Positions 9,969-18,445 of a stretch of DNA of 64,000 nucleotides are shown here, piece after piece. Where the stretch lies: the NCBI RefSeq assembly GCF_001854405.1, contig NZ_CP017718.1, positions 248,001-312,000 of the forward strand. The letters are read 5' to 3'. This DNA is from Hyphomonas sp. Mor2 (lineage in GTDB: Bacteria; Pseudomonadota; Alphaproteobacteria; Caulobacterales; Hyphomonadaceae). Below the pieces are notes generated by a model. It searched no databases. It saw only the letters and a list, made by a program, of their open reading frames with translations, and was not told the DNA's origin. Position 1 is the stretch's first letter; every line of letters starts with the position of its first letter. A program made the translations under genes and the position numbers.

Positions 9969-10613
9969 ATGCGTACTCTGCTTGCCGCATCGCTGCTCGT
10001 TCTGGCGTCAGCCTGTGCATCGACGAATGTCGATGTTCCGCCGGTTGTGGTTGACACACCGCCGCTCGCCACGCAGCCGAGTACGTTCGAACTCGCAATG
10101 AATACGGTGGATGAGCTGGTCCAGGCCGGAAATGAGCAGGCCGCCATTCTGCGGCTCGAGCAGCTGATCGGCAACCAGGAAGCCACTGATGACGAAAAAG
10201 CGGCCGCGCTCTATCGCATGGCGGAGCTGAAACTGGGCGACGGCAATCAGGTCTGGGGCGGGATCGAGGCGCTGGATGAGTTTCTCGATACCTATCCCGA
10301 GCACGCCCAGGCAAATGCCGCGAGTGATTTGCGGGACTTCGCCCGCGGTGAGGCCACCAGCCTGAACTTTGCGCTGGAAGAGGGCGGCCTGTCGCCAACC
10401 GAGGCGTTTGAAGCCCGTTTTCGCCTGGGCGAGCACCAGACCGCCGCGGACATCATGTTGATCAATGCGATCAAACCGGAGAATGAGTATCTGCTCGACA
10501 TGTATCAGATCGGGTATCTCTGTGAGGATGCCGAATTGACCGGTCCGAGCTATCGTCTCGTCGAGCCGGATGGCACCGACCGCGTTGTGCGGTTTTGTGA
10601 TTTCGGAAAATAG
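9969..10613 (+). CDS. Putative TPR-like lipoprotein (paralogue 2)
   Basis: A 214-residue protein starting at 9969 (AGAGAGG is about 10 bp upstream) with signal peptide and lipobox ASAC (Cys17). The body shows tetratricopeptide-like helices (ELVQAGNEQAAILRLEQLIG, ALYRMAELKLGDG, EALDEFLDTYPEHAQA). The C-terminal block YLLDMYQIGYLCEDAEL and a final Cys (VVRFCDFGK) parallel the preceding gene. The paired cysteines could form a disulfide in the periplasm. Function unknown. The gene ends just before a strong terminator. Confidence 0.75.
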   Translation: MRTLLAASLLVLASACASTNVDVPPVVVDTPPLATQPSTFELAMNTVDELVQAGNEQAAILRLEQLIGNQEATDDEKAAALYRMAELKLGDGNQVWGGIEALDEFLDTYPEHAQANAASDLRDFARGEATSLNFALEEGGLSPTEAFEARFRLGEHQTAADIMLINAIKPENEYLLDMYQIGYLCEDAELTGPSYRLVEPDGTDRVVRFCDFGK

Positions 10614-10663
10614 AGTTTCTCAGCCTCTGCTGTAGAATGCAGCAATACCTCCGAGACTGAGAG

Positions 10664-10697
10664 CCAGTGCTGGTGATTTCACCAGCACTGGTTTTTT
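10664..10697 (+). terminator. Rho-independent terminator
   Basis: A perfect 12-bp stem (CCAGTGCTGGTG / CACCAGCACTGG) with a four-base ATTT loop runs straight into six T's. It lies 50 bp after the second lipoprotein gene and closes that transcript. Confidence 0.93.
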
Positions 10698-10825
10698 GTG
10701 GGCCCGATTCAGTTTTTTTGATGTGGATCTCTGAAGTTCTGCGAAAAGTAACTCGCATTAACGTTTCGGCTGGCATACAAATTGCGACGGGCAAGGGGCG
10801 TGTAGAGTATTAGGGAGACGCCCCC

Positions 10826-11335
10826 ATGCAGTCCTTTGCGACCGTGCTTCTGGCTGGATGTATTGCTTGTCTGGCAATGATGATGATGAACCCTGATGCG
10901 GGCGATCGTGACCAGTTATATGCGCTGGAAATCACGCTTGAAGAAAACGGGCAGCGGTTCAGCGCCGAGCAAGTCCTCGTTCAACCCGGCCAGTCCTATA
11001 CTGTTTCTCTGGATGCAGGTGCCGATTACAATTTCTCGATCGAAGTTCCCGGCAACACTCGAGAGGTTCAGGATCCGTTCGGAAGCGATATGGCTGAACG
11101 GACAGGGGAATATCTGGAGCTGCAAACCGCCCTGAAGATTACTGAACCCGACATTGCCGAAAGTCAGCCTGACTACATCCAGTTAATCGCTGCCAACCTG
11201 CTGCTCAGCATGGCGGAGCCGGCCCGCGAAGTTCGCTCCATCATTCCGGTGACAGACCTGGGATTGCTGACTCAGGCCGGCATTCCGGTGGAGAGCCTTG
11301 CGATTACGATCAAAGGAACGCCGTATCGCGGCTAA
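10826..11335 (+). CDS. Exported protein of unknown function
   Basis: A 169-residue protein with an N-terminal hydrophobic segment (ATVLLAGCIACLAMMMM) that could be a signal peptide or anchor, possibly with a lipobox at LAGC. The rest is acidic, with beta-rich parts around QVLVQPGQSYTVSLDAGADY and an end with VESLAITIKGTPYRG. I do not recognise a family. It has its own upstream region after the terminator and an RBS-like GGGAG about 10 bp before the ATG, so it is probably monocistronic. Confidence 0.65.
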   Translation: MQSFATVLLAGCIACLAMMMMNPDAGDRDQLYALEITLEENGQRFSAEQVLVQPGQSYTVSLDAGADYNFSIEVPGNTREVQDPFGSDMAERTGEYLELQTALKITEPDIAESQPDYIQLIAANLLLSMAEPAREVRSIIPVTDLGLLTQAGIPVESLAITIKGTPYRG

Positions 11336-11447
11336 ACCAGCAAAAATTCAAAACAAAAACAGGCCTGCCGCGGCGTCGCCCCTTCCGTAGGGGCGGTGCA
11401 TGCCGCATATCCGGACCCAAGAACAATAATCTATCCGGAGGACGCCC

Positions 11448-13196
11448 ATGGCTGTTGCCGCCTTACCAGACGGTTGGCCCGTCATTTCTATCGCCCAAGC
11501 CAATGCTGCAATCGCCGCATCCGACACGCCGCTCAAGCTGACCGACGGGGTGGTCGGCGGCGTGCCGATGAAGATTTACGCGGACGCGCCGCCGACGATC
11601 CGAACCATATTCGAGCTGGCAGAGCCTCAGTTCGGCGCGCGCGACTTCCTCGTCTATGAAGATGAGCGTGTGACCTATACCGCGTTTGCCCGCGCGGTGG
11701 AGCATTTTGCGAAAGCTCTGACCGAGCAGTTTGGAGTGACGAAAGGTGACCGTATTGCGATCATCATGCGCAACTATCCGCAATGGCCGGTTCCGTTTTT
11801 CGCCGCCCTGTCGATAGGCGCCATCGCGACGCCGATGAATTCCTGGTGGACAGGTGACGAACTGGAATATGGTCTGAGCGATAGTGGGGCCAAAGTCGCT
11901 GTGATCGATCCGCAGATCCTCGATCGCATTCGCGGCCATCTGGACAATCTCAAGGACCTGCAATCCATTATCGTCGCGCGCGGCGGCGAAGGCGAAACAG
12001 ATCCGCGTGTCTCCTCCTTTGAGGGGCTGATCGGGGCGGCGAATTCGTGGAAAGAGCTGGAACAGATTGGTCTGCCTGCGGCCGATCTGGGGCCGGATGA
12101 TGATGCCACGATCATGTATACGTCGGGCACCACGGGTCGCCCAAAAGGCGCCCTGGCGACGCACCGGGCGATCATCTCCAACATGCTCAACTCGCTGACC
12201 TGCCAGATGCGGATGCTGCTGCGCCGCGGAGAGGAGCCGCCGGAGCCGGATCCGAATGAGCAGGCGGCCACCCTGTTGGCCATCCCGTTCTTCCACGCGA
12301 CAGGGGCTTTTGCCGTCCTGATCCCGAGCATGTTGCAGGGGGCGAAAATCGTCTCCCAGTACAAGTGGGACGCGGGCAAAGCGCTGCCCATCATTGAAAA
12401 GGAAGAGATCAACAATGTCGGGGGCGTTCCAGCCATTGCCTGGCAATTGCTCGAGCATCCCGAGCGGGACAATTACGATCTGTCTACGATCAAGGCGGTC
12501 TCGTATGGCGGTGCCCCATCTGCGCCCGAACTGGTCTCGACGATCAAGAAGCGCTTCCCGGAAGCCGCGCCTGGCAACGGCTGGGGCATGACCGAGACCT
12601 GTGCCACTGCGAGCCTGAACATTGGCGAAGATTATGTGAACCGACCCGACAGCGCCGGGGCGCCTCCGGGGGCGGTCGAACTGAAAATTGTCGGCGGCGA
12701 CGGCAAGGAAGTGCCGGCCGGTGAAGTTGGTGAGCTCTGGTGCAAGGGGGCGATGAACTGCAAGGCCTATTGGAACAAGCCGGAAGCCACCGCTGAAACC
12801 TTTGTCGATGGTTGGGTTGTCACCGGCGACCTGGCCCGGATCGATGAGGAAGGGTTCCTCTATCTGGTCGATCGGGCCAAGGATATGCTGATCCGTGGCG
12901 GCGAGAATATTTACTGCATCGAAGTCGAGAGCGCGCTCTACGATCATCCAGCAGTGATGGACGCCTCTGTGGTCGGCATTCCGCATAAGGTCCTCGGCCA
13001 GGAAGTCGGCGCGGTCGTACAGCTCAAGCCCGGCATGGAGGCGAGTGAAGACGAGTTGCGGGCGCATGTCCGCAATCAGATCGCTGCGTTCAAGGTACCG
13101 GTCGAAATCCAGTTCCAGGACGAGCCTTTGCCGCGCAATGCGAATGGAAAGATCCTGAAACCGGAGCTTCGGGACCGGTTCCAGCCGCGCGGATAA
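11448..13196 (+). CDS. AMP-forming acyl-CoA synthetase (class I adenylate-forming)
   Basis: The 582-residue enzyme activates a carboxylic acid to its CoA thioester via an acyl-adenylate. The phosphate loop is YTSGTTGRPKGALATH, the A5 region is GNGWGMTETCA, the hinge is DRAKDMLIRGGENIYCIEVE, and the catalytic lysine is in NANGKILKPELRD near the C-terminus. Size and order fit medium/long-chain fatty-acid-CoA ligases of the FadD type; the acyl chain cannot be read from the sequence. The ATG follows CCGGAGGA. It is followed at 63 bp by the DUF938 methyltransferase gene. Confidence 0.9.
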   Translation: MAVAALPDGWPVISIAQANAAIAASDTPLKLTDGVVGGVPMKIYADAPPTIRTIFELAEPQFGARDFLVYEDERVTYTAFARAVEHFAKALTEQFGVTKGDRIAIIMRNYPQWPVPFFAALSIGAIATPMNSWWTGDELEYGLSDSGAKVAVIDPQILDRIRGHLDNLKDLQSIIVARGGEGETDPRVSSFEGLIGAANSWKELEQIGLPAADLGPDDDATIMYTSGTTGRPKGALATHRAIISNMLNSLTCQMRMLLRRGEEPPEPDPNEQAATLLAIPFFHATGAFAVLIPSMLQGAKIVSQYKWDAGKALPIIEKEEINNVGGVPAIAWQLLEHPERDNYDLSTIKAVSYGGAPSAPELVSTIKKRFPEAAPGNGWGMTETCATASLNIGEDYVNRPDSAGAPPGAVELKIVGGDGKEVPAGEVGELWCKGAMNCKAYWNKPEATAETFVDGWVVTGDLARIDEEGFLYLVDRAKDMLIRGGENIYCIEVESALYDHPAVMDASVVGIPHKVLGQEVGAVVQLKPGMEASEDELRAHVRNQIAAFKVPVEIQFQDEPLPRNANGKILKPELRDRFQPRG

Positions 13197-13259
13197 GCCA
13201 ACCTCGCGGCAACGTCTTCCGGGCTTTTACGTTCACGGGAAACCACGTAAGAGCCCGAT

Positions 13260-13946
13260 ATGACGGATGAGAACAAAGATTATCAGAAGGCCCGGTCTGG
13301 CCAGCCTCTGGCTCTGGAAAAACGCGACCTTTCAGAAGACGGTCGGCGCTACTCTCCGTCCACCGGGCGAAACAAGGATATCGTGCGCGACATCTATCTG
13401 GCGCACATGCCGACCCGCGGGCGGGCGCTCGAAATTGCTTCCGGCACGGGCGAGCATGGCGCGCATATCACAGACGTCGCCGTGGATCTGACCTGGACCT
13501 ATTCGGATATTGATCCGGCCAGCCAGGCCAGCCAGCGCGCCTGGCGTGCGGCTGCGGCGCATGACCGCCTCCGCGGCCCGCTGACAATCGACACCACGGC
13601 GCCCGTTTGGAAAGACACAGAGCCGCTGGCACCGTTTGATGCGCTGTTTTGCGCGAACATCATCCACATTGCGCCATTCGCTGCCGCGGAGGGCCTGATC
13701 GCCGGGTCCGGACGCATCCTGCGAACCGGCGGCCGGCTGATGCTCTACGGTCCGTTCGCCCGGAATGGCGAGATTGCGCCCTCGAATGCGGGGTTCAGTG
13801 AAGATCTGAAACGGCGCGACCCAAGTTGGGGAGTGCGCGATCTGGATCAGCAAATCCTGCCTTTGGCGGACATAGCTGGTCTGCACCTTGTCGACGTGGT
13901 GCAAATGCCGGCCAACAATCTCAGCGTCATTCTTGAGAAGCGATGA
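13260..13946 (+). CDS. DUF938 family SAM-dependent methyltransferase
   Basis: At 228 residues it matches the DUF938 pattern: RYSPSTGRNKDIVRDIYL then the SAM-binding LEIASGTGEHGAHI, SDIDP, and CANIIHIAPFAAAEGL with LMLYGPF. These are class I methyltransferase-fold proteins whose substrate is not known. The last codons run to within 18 bp of the convergent padR-type gene. Confidence 0.88.
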   Translation: MTDENKDYQKARSGQPLALEKRDLSEDGRRYSPSTGRNKDIVRDIYLAHMPTRGRALEIASGTGEHGAHITDVAVDLTWTYSDIDPASQASQRAWRAAAAHDRLRGPLTIDTTAPVWKDTEPLAPFDALFCANIIHIAPFAAAEGLIAGSGRILRTGGRLMLYGPFARNGEIAPSNAGFSEDLKRRDPSWGVRDLDQQILPLADIAGLHLVDVVQMPANNLSVILEKR

Positions 13947-13963
13947 CGCGCTCGGCGAGACCA

Positions 13964-14521
13964 TTAGTTCGGTTTCTTGTTCGCCGCTTTGACGATATCC
14001 GCCCGGGCCTGATTCAGGATTTCGACGATCTCCTCATAGCTGGACGTATCCGGCCAGGATTCGGTAACCGTCTTGATCAGAGTGTGCCGCAGGCGCCGGC
14101 TGGCAGAGCGAATATCGCCCGGGTGCAGCTCGGCTTCGGGATTGGCGAGGCTTTCCAGGCGTTCTTCAATCTTGGCCAGGGTATCGGCATGCTCAGCGAG
14201 TTCTGCCTCACCTTGTTCGGTGAGATTGAAGACCCGTTTGCCGTCCACTTTCTTGGCTTTGACGAAGCCTTGATCTTCCAGCACGGACAGGGCCGGATAC
14301 ATGACGCCGGGGCTTGGCTTGTAGGTGCCGCCGGTGCGTTGCTCGATCTCGATCATGAGGTCATAGCCATGCCGGGGTTCTTCCTGGATGAGGGCGAGGA
14401 TCAAGAGGCGTAAATCGCCATGATCCAGCGGGCGGCGTCGGCGGTATCCACCGCGGCCGTGCTGGCCTTTTATTTTGACATAAGCCTCAGCGGCGCGGCG
14501 CATTCTTCTTCGGTGATACAT
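13964..14521 (-). CDS. PadR family transcriptional regulator
   Basis: A 185-residue cytoplasmic DNA-binding protein. A basic N-terminus (residues 1-30, many Arg) precedes the PadR winged helix: LRLLILALIQEEPRHGYDLMIEIE, GGTYKPSPGVMYPALSVLEDQG (recognition part) and the wing KVDGKRVFNLTEQG. The C-terminal half is a long helix used for dimer formation in the family. Its promoter holds two copies of a GATATATC-centred palindrome, one filling the -35/-10 spacer, so self-repression is likely. GGGAG lies 8 bp before the start. Confidence 0.9.
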   Translation of the reverse strand: MYHRRRMRRAAEAYVKIKGQHGRGGYRRRRPLDHGDLRLLILALIQEEPRHGYDLMIEIEQRTGGTYKPSPGVMYPALSVLEDQGFVKAKKVDGKRVFNLTEQGEAELAEHADTLAKIEERLESLANPEAELHPGDIRSASRRLRHTLIKTVTESWPDTSSYEEIVEILNQARADIVKAANKKPN

Positions 14522-14534
14522 GGTGTTACTCCCA

Positions 14535-14577
14535 TTTCGATATATCTAATTATAAGTTTCGATATATCGAAATGCAA
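14535..14577 (-). promoter_or_regulatory. PadR autoregulatory promoter with double operator
   Basis: Read on the minus strand: TTGCAT (14577-14572), a 17-bp spacer, then a perfect TATAAT (14554-14549). The spacer is almost exactly filled by the perfect palindrome TTTCGATATATCGAAA (14557-14572), and a second copy with one damaged arm (TTTCGATATATC, 14535-14546) lies 22 bp away, on the same face of the helix and near the transcription start. Direct sequence observation; repression by the adjacent PadR protein is inference. Confidence 0.85.
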
Positions 14578-14641
14578 GAGGAGGGGCAATGGAATAGGCA
14601 AAAGGGCGTTCGAAAGGTGCTTTGTAGAGCGAGACTGGGCG

Positions 14642-15847
14642 CTAAGCCGCGGCGATTTCATTCGTGCCGAGCGCCTGGTGCAGATCGTCCAGAATGTCTT
14701 CAACCTGCTCAAGGCCGACCGAGATGCGGACCAGGCCTTCGCTGATCCCATGTGCTTCGCGTTCTTCGCGCGAATAGGTCGAATGGGTCATGCTGGCAGG
14801 ATGCTGGATCAGCGTTTCAGCATCGCCCAGGCTGACGGCCCGGCGGATCAGGTTCAGCCGGTTCATCATCGCGATCCCGGCGCCATAGCCGCCTTTGAGT
14901 TCGAAGGCGATCATGCCGCCAAAGCCGGTCATCTGACGCTGTGCGAGATCGTGCTGTTCAAAAGACGGCAGCCCGGGATAGTGCACGCGCGAGATAGATG
15001 GATGCGCCTGCAACATCTCGGCGACGCGCATCGCGCTCTGGGCATGTCGTTCGACGCGCAGTTCCAGGGTCTTCAGCCCGCGCAGGATGAGCATCGCATT
15101 GAACGGGGCCAGCACGGCGCCGGTCATGTCCTTGACGCCGACCATGCGGACCTCGGCCATATCTTCCGCCGAGCCAATCGCGATGCCAGCGATCAGGTCG
15201 CCATGTCCGCCCAGATACTTGGTCGCGGAATGCACGACGATATCTGCGCCATGCTCGAGCGGGCGGGTTTGCACCGGTGTCGCGTATGTATTGTCGACCA
15301 CCGTCTTGGCGCCATGTCGTTTGGCGATGGCGCTGACCGCCGCGATGTCGACCAGACGCATGTTCGGATTTGCCGGAGTCTCGAAATAGACGACTTTGGT
15401 CTTGTCCGAGATGGCTGTCTCCAGGGCCAGCGGATTGGTCAGATCGACATGCGTGACGGTGACGCCAAACCGGCTGAGCCCATGCTGGAAAAAGGAGAAG
15501 GTGCAGCCATACAGCGTCTTGTCGGTAATCAGTTCGTCGCCCGCGCGCAGGATGCTCCACAAGACGGACGTGATCGCGCCCATGCCAGAGGCCATGGCAA
15601 CCGCTGCTTCGCCGCCTTCCAGAGAGGCCATACGCTGTTCCAGCAGCTCCGTCGTCGGGTTGGAAATGCGCGTATAGATGTGCCCCGGCGCTTCGCCCGC
15701 AAACCGCGCGCCGCCCTGTTCAGCGGTCTCGAATGCGAAGGTTGAAGTCAGATGCAAAGGCGGGGTCAGGGCGCCGTCGGCCGCCATCGGGTCATAACCG
15801 TGATGAATGGCGCGGGTTGAAAAGCCTTTGGTCTTGTCATCGTGCAT
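14642..15847 (-). CDS. megL: Methionine gamma-lyase
   Basis: The 401-residue protein belongs to the Cys/Met-metabolism PLP enzymes. The PLP lysine is Lys210 in VVHSATKYLGGHGD. The loop LYGCTFSFFQHGL has Cys115, the residue that marks true methionine gamma-lyases (Cys116 in Pseudomonas putida) as against cystathionine enzymes. It splits L-methionine to methanethiol, 2-oxobutyrate and ammonia. A divergent Lrp-type gene sits 105 bp away, the same order as mdeA-mdeR in Pseudomonas, so methionine-responsive control is likely. Confidence 0.9.
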   Translation of the reverse strand: MHDDKTKGFSTRAIHHGYDPMAADGALTPPLHLTSTFAFETAEQGGARFAGEAPGHIYTRISNPTTELLEQRMASLEGGEAAVAMASGMGAITSVLWSILRAGDELITDKTLYGCTFSFFQHGLSRFGVTVTHVDLTNPLALETAISDKTKVVYFETPANPNMRLVDIAAVSAIAKRHGAKTVVDNTYATPVQTRPLEHGADIVVHSATKYLGGHGDLIAGIAIGSAEDMAEVRMVGVKDMTGAVLAPFNAMLILRGLKTLELRVERHAQSAMRVAEMLQAHPSISRVHYPGLPSFEQHDLAQRQMTGFGGMIAFELKGGYGAGIAMMNRLNLIRRAVSLGDAETLIQHPASMTHSTYSREEREAHGISEGLVRISVGLEQVEDILDDLHQALGTNEIAAA

Positions 15848-15924
15848 GGGGATCTCCGTGTCGGCTCATTCTAGCGCAAAACTCACCGCAGAACTTTGCG
15901 AAATGGCAAGGAAACTGCTTAACT

Positions 15925-15943
15925 CTTGGCAGAAACTGCCAAG
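15925..15943. promoter_or_regulatory. Lrp-type operator between megL and its regulator
   Basis: A perfect inverted repeat CTTGGCAG-AAA-CTGCCAAG lies just ahead of the regulator's RBS. A partial copy (GGCAAGGAAACTGC) lies directly upstream at about 15905-15918. Size and symmetry suit a feast/famine-type dimer. It probably controls both divergent genes. Confidence 0.75.
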
Positions 15944-15952
15944 GATGAGCCA

Positions 15953-16408
15953 ATGGATAGCAAAGACCGCCAGATTCTCCGCGAACTGCAAGGCGATGGT
16001 CGCTTGACGAATCAGGACCTGTCAGAGCGCGTAAACCTGTCGCCGAGCCCATGTCTGCGCCGGGTCCGCCTGATGGAAGAGCAGGGGATTATCAAGGGCT
16101 ATACCGCCCTGGTCGATCAAAAGGCCTGGGGCCTGCCGGTGACGGTTTTCATCCGCCTCAAGCTGGAGCGCCACAGCGATGAGGCGGTAAATGCGTTCGA
16201 GCAGGCGATCATTGGAATGCCGCAAGTCATGGATTGCTGGCTGATGACCGGGCGGTCGGACTATTTGCTGAGAGTCATCGGGGCCGATCTCGACGATTAT
16301 GAGCGCTTCGTTCGCCGCGAGTTACAACGCGTGCCTGGCATTGCCAGCATTGATACAAGCTTTGCTTGTGGCAGCGTGAAACACGCGCAAGTGCTGCCGG
16401 ATGCGTGA
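15953..16408 (+). CDS. Lrp/AsnC family regulator (MdeR-like)
   Basis: A 151-residue protein starting at the ATG at 15953, preceded by AAGGA; a TTG further upstream would run through the operator and is rejected. The N-terminal helix-turn-helix is LTNQDLSERVNLSPSPCLRRVRLMEEQGIIKGY, followed by the RAM ligand-binding domain (VTVFIRLKLERHS, VMDCWLMTGRSDYLLRVI). Divergent placement from methionine gamma-lyase points to a local activator responding to a sulfur amino acid. Confidence 0.9.
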   Translation: MDSKDRQILRELQGDGRLTNQDLSERVNLSPSPCLRRVRLMEEQGIIKGYTALVDQKAWGLPVTVFIRLKLERHSDEAVNAFEQAIIGMPQVMDCWLMTGRSDYLLRVIGADLDDYERFVRRELQRVPGIASIDTSFACGSVKHAQVLPDA

Positions 16409-16516
16409 GGGATTAGCGCGCAAGCTCATCCATTCGCATTCACATTGATTCTTGCCCCGTCGTATCGCTATGCTCTTGCAAACGAAGTTTGTAACCCAAC
16501 GCGGGAAGGAATGATC

Positions 16517-17500
16517 ATGGCGGAGACGAGAGACTATAATGGCCTGGAGCTCGACCAGCCGGGGCGTGGAAGAGTGTACAATTCTGTCCTCGAGACCATC
16601 GCCAACACCCCCATTGTTCGCATTCCGCGGATCAGTGAGGAGGAAAACCTCGCATGCGAGTTGCTGCTAAAGCTCGAGTTTTTCAATCCCCTGGCGAGCG
16701 TGAAAGACCGTATCGCGGTGGGTATGATTACCGCGTTGGAGAAGGAAGGTAAGATTGGCCCTGGAACGACCCTGGTCGAACCCACCTCCGGGAATACGGG
16801 AATCGGGCTGGCTTTTGTCGCCGCTGCCAAAGGCTATCGCCTGATCCTGACCATGCCGGAGTCGATGTCGATCGAACGCCGCAAGATGCTTTCAATCCTC
16901 GGGGCGGAACTGGTTCTGACACCGAAGGAAGAAGGCCTCAACGGAACACTCGAGAAGGCCGACGAATTGCTGGAGAGTATCGAAGGCGCGGTCATGCCCA
17001 GCCAATTCTCCAATCCGGCCAATCCCGCCATTCATGAAGCGACCACCGCAGAAGAAATCTGGCGCGATACAAATGGCGCGGTGGACGCCGTGGTGTCCGG
17101 GGTCGGCACTGGCGGTACGTTCTCAGGGTGCGCGCGCGTGTTGAAAGCCCGCAAGCCGGACCTGAAAATGTTTGCCGTTGAACCTGAAGACAGCCCGGTC
17201 CTGTCCGGTGGTGAGGGCGGCCCTCACATGATTCAGGGCATCGGCCCTGGCTTCGTGCCGGATAACATGTCGCCGGATCTCATGGACGAAGCCATCAAGG
17301 TCACGAATGAGGCAGCGTTCGAGGCGGCCCGCAGACTGGCGCGGACAGAAGGCATCCCGGTGGGCATCTCGTCAGGTGCAGCGCTCACGGCCGGCCTGAA
17401 CGTGGCGCGGCGACCCGAAATGTCCGGAAAGACAATTGTCGTCATTATCCCGTCATTTGCCGAGCGCTATTTGTCGACGCCACTCTTTGACGGTGCCTAG
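16517..17500 (+). CDS. cysK: Cysteine synthase (O-acetylserine sulfhydrylase)
   Basis: A 327-residue PLP enzyme; the PLP lysine is in NPLASVKDRIAVGMI, the Asn/Thr loop is EPTSGNTGIGLAFV, and GVGTGGTFSG binds the cofactor phosphate. It makes cysteine from O-acetylserine and sulfide. The start at 16517 is taken because GGAAGGA ends 6 bp upstream; an ATG at 16511 is too close to it. Next to methionine gamma-lyase and its regulator it completes a sulfur amino-acid block: methanethiol/sulfide release and reassimilation. Confidence 0.9.
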   Translation: MAETRDYNGLELDQPGRGRVYNSVLETIANTPIVRIPRISEEENLACELLLKLEFFNPLASVKDRIAVGMITALEKEGKIGPGTTLVEPTSGNTGIGLAFVAAAKGYRLILTMPESMSIERRKMLSILGAELVLTPKEEGLNGTLEKADELLESIEGAVMPSQFSNPANPAIHEATTAEEIWRDTNGAVDAVVSGVGTGGTFSGCARVLKARKPDLKMFAVEPEDSPVLSGGEGGPHMIQGIGPGFVPDNMSPDLMDEAIKVTNEAAFEAARRLARTEGIPVGISSGAALTAGLNVARRPEMSGKTIVVIIPSFAERYLSTPLFDGA

Positions 17501-17530
17501 TCGAGGCGTGAGGGCTTAAGGGCTGGCCGG

Positions 17531-18442
17531 TTAAAGCGACGAGGTCTCTGTCTCGCGCTCGTTTAGCCACCGCGCCCGGATTTCCTCGGTTCGATTGTGC
17601 TCACCATCCGGACTCCAGCCCGGTGCGTTGGCGGCGCGTTTCAGCCAGGTGAGCGGACGCAGGCCATCTGAAGCACAATCGCGCAAGAGTCCGGCAAACT
17701 CGTGGAATGCCACGACGATCGGATTGTAGGAATTGAGCGGTTTGACAATGCCATAGTCGGGTTTGTCTTCCGCCTGCTCCGGGATGAAGGACCCGAACAT
17801 CTTATCCCAGGTGATGAAGACCCCAGCATAATTGGCATCCAGATAGCGCGGATTGGTGGCGTGATGCACGCGGTGATGGCTTGGCGTGTTGAACACTGCC
17901 TCGAACCAGCGCGGGCATTTGTCGATCGCCTCGGTATGGATCCAGAACTGGTAGACCAGATTGATGCCGCCTGCGATGCCGATCAAGGCGGGATGGAAGC
18001 CGAGCAGGACCAGCGACCAGCCGACGACAATCAGACCAGTGAAGGGCCCGAACCAGGGTTGTCTGAGCGCGGTGGTGAGATTGTAGTGTTTGCTGGAGTG
18101 ATGCGTGACATGCTCCATCCAGAACCAGCGGACGCGGTGCGCAAACCGGTGCTTCCAGTAATAGACGAAATCGTACAGCACGAAGACGATCAGGAAACTC
18201 CACCAGGTCGTTGGAACGGTCATGACCCGGTAGGGCCAGACCAGCATCATGATCCACAGCGCTGCGACGCCGGTCAGGGTGCCAATGATCGCATTGCCTG
18301 TGCCCATCACCATGCTGGTGACGGCGTCAGCCGTCTCGTACCGTCCCTTGGCATGGCCAGATTTCACCGCCCACCATTCAATGATGACGGACAACACAAA
18401 GAACGGCGCGAACAGCGCTTCAATCGGGATGTCAGCAGGCAT
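17531..18442 (-). CDS. Sterol desaturase / fatty acid hydroxylase family protein
   Basis: A 303-residue integral-membrane di-iron enzyme with about four hydrophobic segments. The histidine clusters that bind iron are HRFAHRVRWFWMEHVTHHSSKHYN and the later PSHHRVHHATNPRYLD, in the usual order and spacing. Such enzymes hydroxylate or desaturate lipids at the membrane using O2. It lies 3 bp after the GMC oxidoreductase gene and is certainly in the same transcript, so an alcohol made here could be oxidised by its neighbour. Confidence 0.9.
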   Translation of the reverse strand: MPADIPIEALFAPFFVLSVIIEWWAVKSGHAKGRYETADAVTSMVMGTGNAIIGTLTGVAALWIMMLVWPYRVMTVPTTWWSFLIVFVLYDFVYYWKHRFAHRVRWFWMEHVTHHSSKHYNLTTALRQPWFGPFTGLIVVGWSLVLLGFHPALIGIAGGINLVYQFWIHTEAIDKCPRWFEAVFNTPSHHRVHHATNPRYLDANYAGVFITWDKMFGSFIPEQAEDKPDYGIVKPLNSYNPIVVAFHEFAGLLRDCASDGLRPLTWLKRAANAPGWSPDGEHNRTEEIRARWLNERETETSSL

Positions 18443-18445
18443 GTC

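Noticed and set aside
11463..13067. 534-residue open frame on the minus strand, antisense to the acyl-CoA synthetase
   Set aside because: Arises from GC-rich codon bias; no RBS, no domain, and the plus-strand gene is certain. The same holds for long antisense frames at 2703-3872 and 42728-44182.
15926..15952. TTG start giving nine more residues for the Lrp-type gene
   Set aside because: It lies within the inverted repeat, and the ATG at 15953 has AAGGA at good distance.
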